Shown here in pieces: positions 6,901 to 8,121 of a stretch of 8,121 bases of DNA. The stretch comes from Planctomycetota bacterium (GTDB lineage: Bacteria; Planctomycetota; Planctomycetia; Pirellulales; UBA7805). Every line of letters begins with the position of its first letter. The first letter of the stretch is position 1. Location: assembly GCA_014237955.1 (NCBI GenBank), contig JABABY010000085.1:1-8121 (forward strand), written 5' to 3'. Position numbers and translations under genes: made by a program. A model generated the notes under the pieces. It saw only the letters and a program-made list of their open reading frames with translations. It made no database searches and was not told where the DNA came from.

Positions 6901-8052
6901 TTATTGGGGCGGGCCATTAAAAAATGGCGGCGCTGACAATCGGTCCAAAGCAAGGCAAGCATCGCTGCGAGCAAGTGCTTGGCGAGCCGCGTTAAGGGCG
7001 CGAGCCTGTTCGTCGGTAAAAGGTATCGCTGCATCGGCTTCTGGCATCCTACCGACCAGTTTTTGAATGATCTGCTCGCACAGTTTGGTAACACCACCGG
7101 CGCGTTGTGCACTACTCTGAATCCCTTCCGGCCTAAAACCGGCGGCGGCTTGCAGATCACACTTGTTGTGTACAACCAATGCAGCAGGCCACCGTTGGAC
7201 CAATGCATCGTCTTCCGTCGACCACGCTAGGGATGCGTCAAAAACCAAGATGACCAAATCTGCTTTTTCAAGACTCGCTTCAGCCGCCCGCATCCCGGCC
7301 AACTCCAGCGGATCCCGAGTCGGCTGCAGGCCCGCGGTATCGGTCAATGTGATCGGCCAGCCTTCCAAAGCCGTCTTAGCGATGAGAACGTCGCGCGTCG
7401 TTCCCGGCTTATCGTAAACGATTGACCGTTGGTAACCGACAAGTGCGTTAACCAAGCTGCTTTTGCCAACATTTGCTCTTCCGGCCAAAACGACCTGCCA
7501 ACCACAAACAAGGTGCTTTCCGAGTGGTGCATACATTAACAGGGCATCGAGGGCATCGCATGCAACAGCCAGATCACGCTGTTGTACTAGCAGGGTAATC
7601 TTTTCGATGGCACCTCGCAGGGCTCCCTCGGCCTGAGTGAGCAGAAGCAATGCGGTTCTCTGTGATTGTGCCTCTGCTAGTGCGATCAACGCATCTGCCG
7701 TAATCGGGTCGGAATGTTGCTTTGCAATCCATTGCTGCCAGGTAATTTCTTCACACCCTGCGGCGAGTAGTGATTGGCGCAAAAGATTCACAGAGATCGT
7801 TCCCCCGTGACAATGAATTTCAACCTGATTCTGGCGATGCTGACTTAACACGACCTCCTCACCACCGGTACGGGACCAATGCCCGAAACAAATCGACCCG
7901 ATCTCTCGGCCGGAGAGCGACCCGCCACTCACTGGCAGAAAGAATTGTTCTACCAATGCTACTGCCTGGGGACCTTCTACACGTAGGGTTGCCAAAGCGG
8001 AGCGACCTGGCGGCGTCAGGAGAACGAGACGGTTTAACTTCCCAGGGAACAC
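6901..8052 (-). CDS. Short MnmE/TrmE-like GTPase without the C-terminal CxGK
   Basis: A 383-residue GTPase related to MnmE, which with MnmG modifies U34 of certain tRNAs. MnmE is usually about 450 residues. The N-terminal folate-binding-type domain (about 1-100) keeps LLTPPGRSALATLRVEGP (11-28) and VEIHCHGG (77-84) but has lost the 'P.SYTGED' stretch before the latter. The G domain has GRANVGKSS (191-199, with the potassium-site Asn N194), PGTTRDV (216-222), DTAG (238-241), NKCD (296-299) and SSA (313-315). DPLELAG places E250 where MnmE has its catalytic Glu, while the Arg just after DTAG is Q243. The helical tail stops at about residue 370 and ends SAPPFFNGPPQ, with no terminal Cys motif, and no other frame restores one. 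GTP hydrolysis looks possible; the standard modification reaction is doubtful. The GTG start is supported by GGGAG 8 bases upstream. Confidence 0.88.
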   Translation of the reverse strand: MFPGKLNRLVLLTPPGRSALATLRVEGPQAVALVEQFFLPVSGGSLSGREIGSICFGHWSRTGGEEVVLSQHRQNQVEIHCHGGTISVNLLRQSLLAAGCEEITWQQWIAKQHSDPITADALIALAEAQSQRTALLLLTQAEGALRGAIEKITLLVQQRDLAVACDALDALLMYAPLGKHLVCGWQVVLAGRANVGKSSLVNALVGYQRSIVYDKPGTTRDVLIAKTALEGWPITLTDTAGLQPTRDPLELAGMRAAEASLEKADLVILVFDASLAWSTEDDALVQRWPAALVVHNKCDLQAAAGFRPEGIQSSAQRAGGVTKLCEQIIQKLVGRMPEADAAIPFTDEQARALNAARQALARSDACLALDRLSAPPFFNGPPQ

Positions 8053-8060
8053 AACTTATT

Positions 8061-8065
8061 CTCCC
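8061..8065 (-). promoter_or_regulatory. Ribosome binding site of the MnmE-like gene
   Basis: The minus strand reads GGGAG, then 8 bases (AATAAGTT), then GTG at 8050-8052. The spacing equals that of fxsA and supports the GTG start. No ATG lies in frame near this point. Confidence 0.75.
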
Positions 8066-8121
8066 GGGATACAAAGTGTCGCGCCACTGTAAAACGTATT
8101 TTATTTTTTACTTTTGCTGAC

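Noticed and set aside
6834..7208. A second minus-strand frame overlapping the end of the MnmE-like gene, considered as a frameshifted C-terminus carrying the missing CxGK.
   Set aside because: Its sequence has no CxGK or MnmE-like helices, so the short tail is not explained by a simple frameshift.
1..8121. Mobile element, CRISPR array, defence island or biosynthetic cluster.
   Set aside because: There is no transposase or integrase, no regularly spaced repeat and no terminal inverted repeat pair; the genes are mostly housekeeping types or lineage-specific proteins.

Overview
The window looks like a piece of chromosome from a planctomycete, most likely the Pirellulaceae/Pirellulales. The base for this is a Ser/Thr kinase with the 'LLTGYQ...GFFFGSYKIL' lead-in common in planctomycete kinases, a large exported sugar-hydrolase-like protein of a type I associate with that group, loosely packed genes on both strands, and few strong Shine-Dalgarno sites. 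This is an inference; no rRNA or other marker gene is present. I see no transposase, integrase, CRISPR array, tRNA or rRNA.

Layout. At 1-302 (+) is the C-terminal part of a family 4 uracil-DNA glycosylase whose start lies outside the window. Facing it, 348-1829 (-) is a cytosolic Ser/Thr kinase with an intact catalytic core fused to a degenerate response-regulator receiver domain. A 412-base stretch (1842-2253) has no convincing gene. Then comes a small charged helical protein (2254-2538, -). Divergent from it, 2813-5569 (+) encodes a 918-residue exported protein with two beta-sandwich domains flanking a glycoside-hydrolase-like barrel.

The last third is all on the minus strand. From 3' to 5' in window order it holds an FxsA family membrane protein (5566-6045), a small exported thioredoxin-fold-like protein without a CXXC (6149-6631), and a short MnmE/TrmE-like GTPase (6901-8052). 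The FxsA gene overlaps the 918-residue gene tail to tail by 4 bases.

The most informative non-coding element is at 6071-6112. A consensus TTGACA/TATAAT promoter reading into fxsA is interleaved with a GC-rich hairpin and T-run that can end transcription from the upstream gene. This layout, with a strong GGAGG at 6054-6058, moves the fxsA start to a GTG at 6045.

The genes do not form one obvious pathway: DNA repair, signalling, an exported carbohydrate-active or cell-surface protein, a membrane protein, an exported thioredoxin-like protein and a tRNA-modification-type GTPase. I did not find a convincing new multi-gene system. The points most worth following are the kinase/pseudo-receiver fusion, the tail-less MnmE-like GTPase and the overlapping terminator/promoter.
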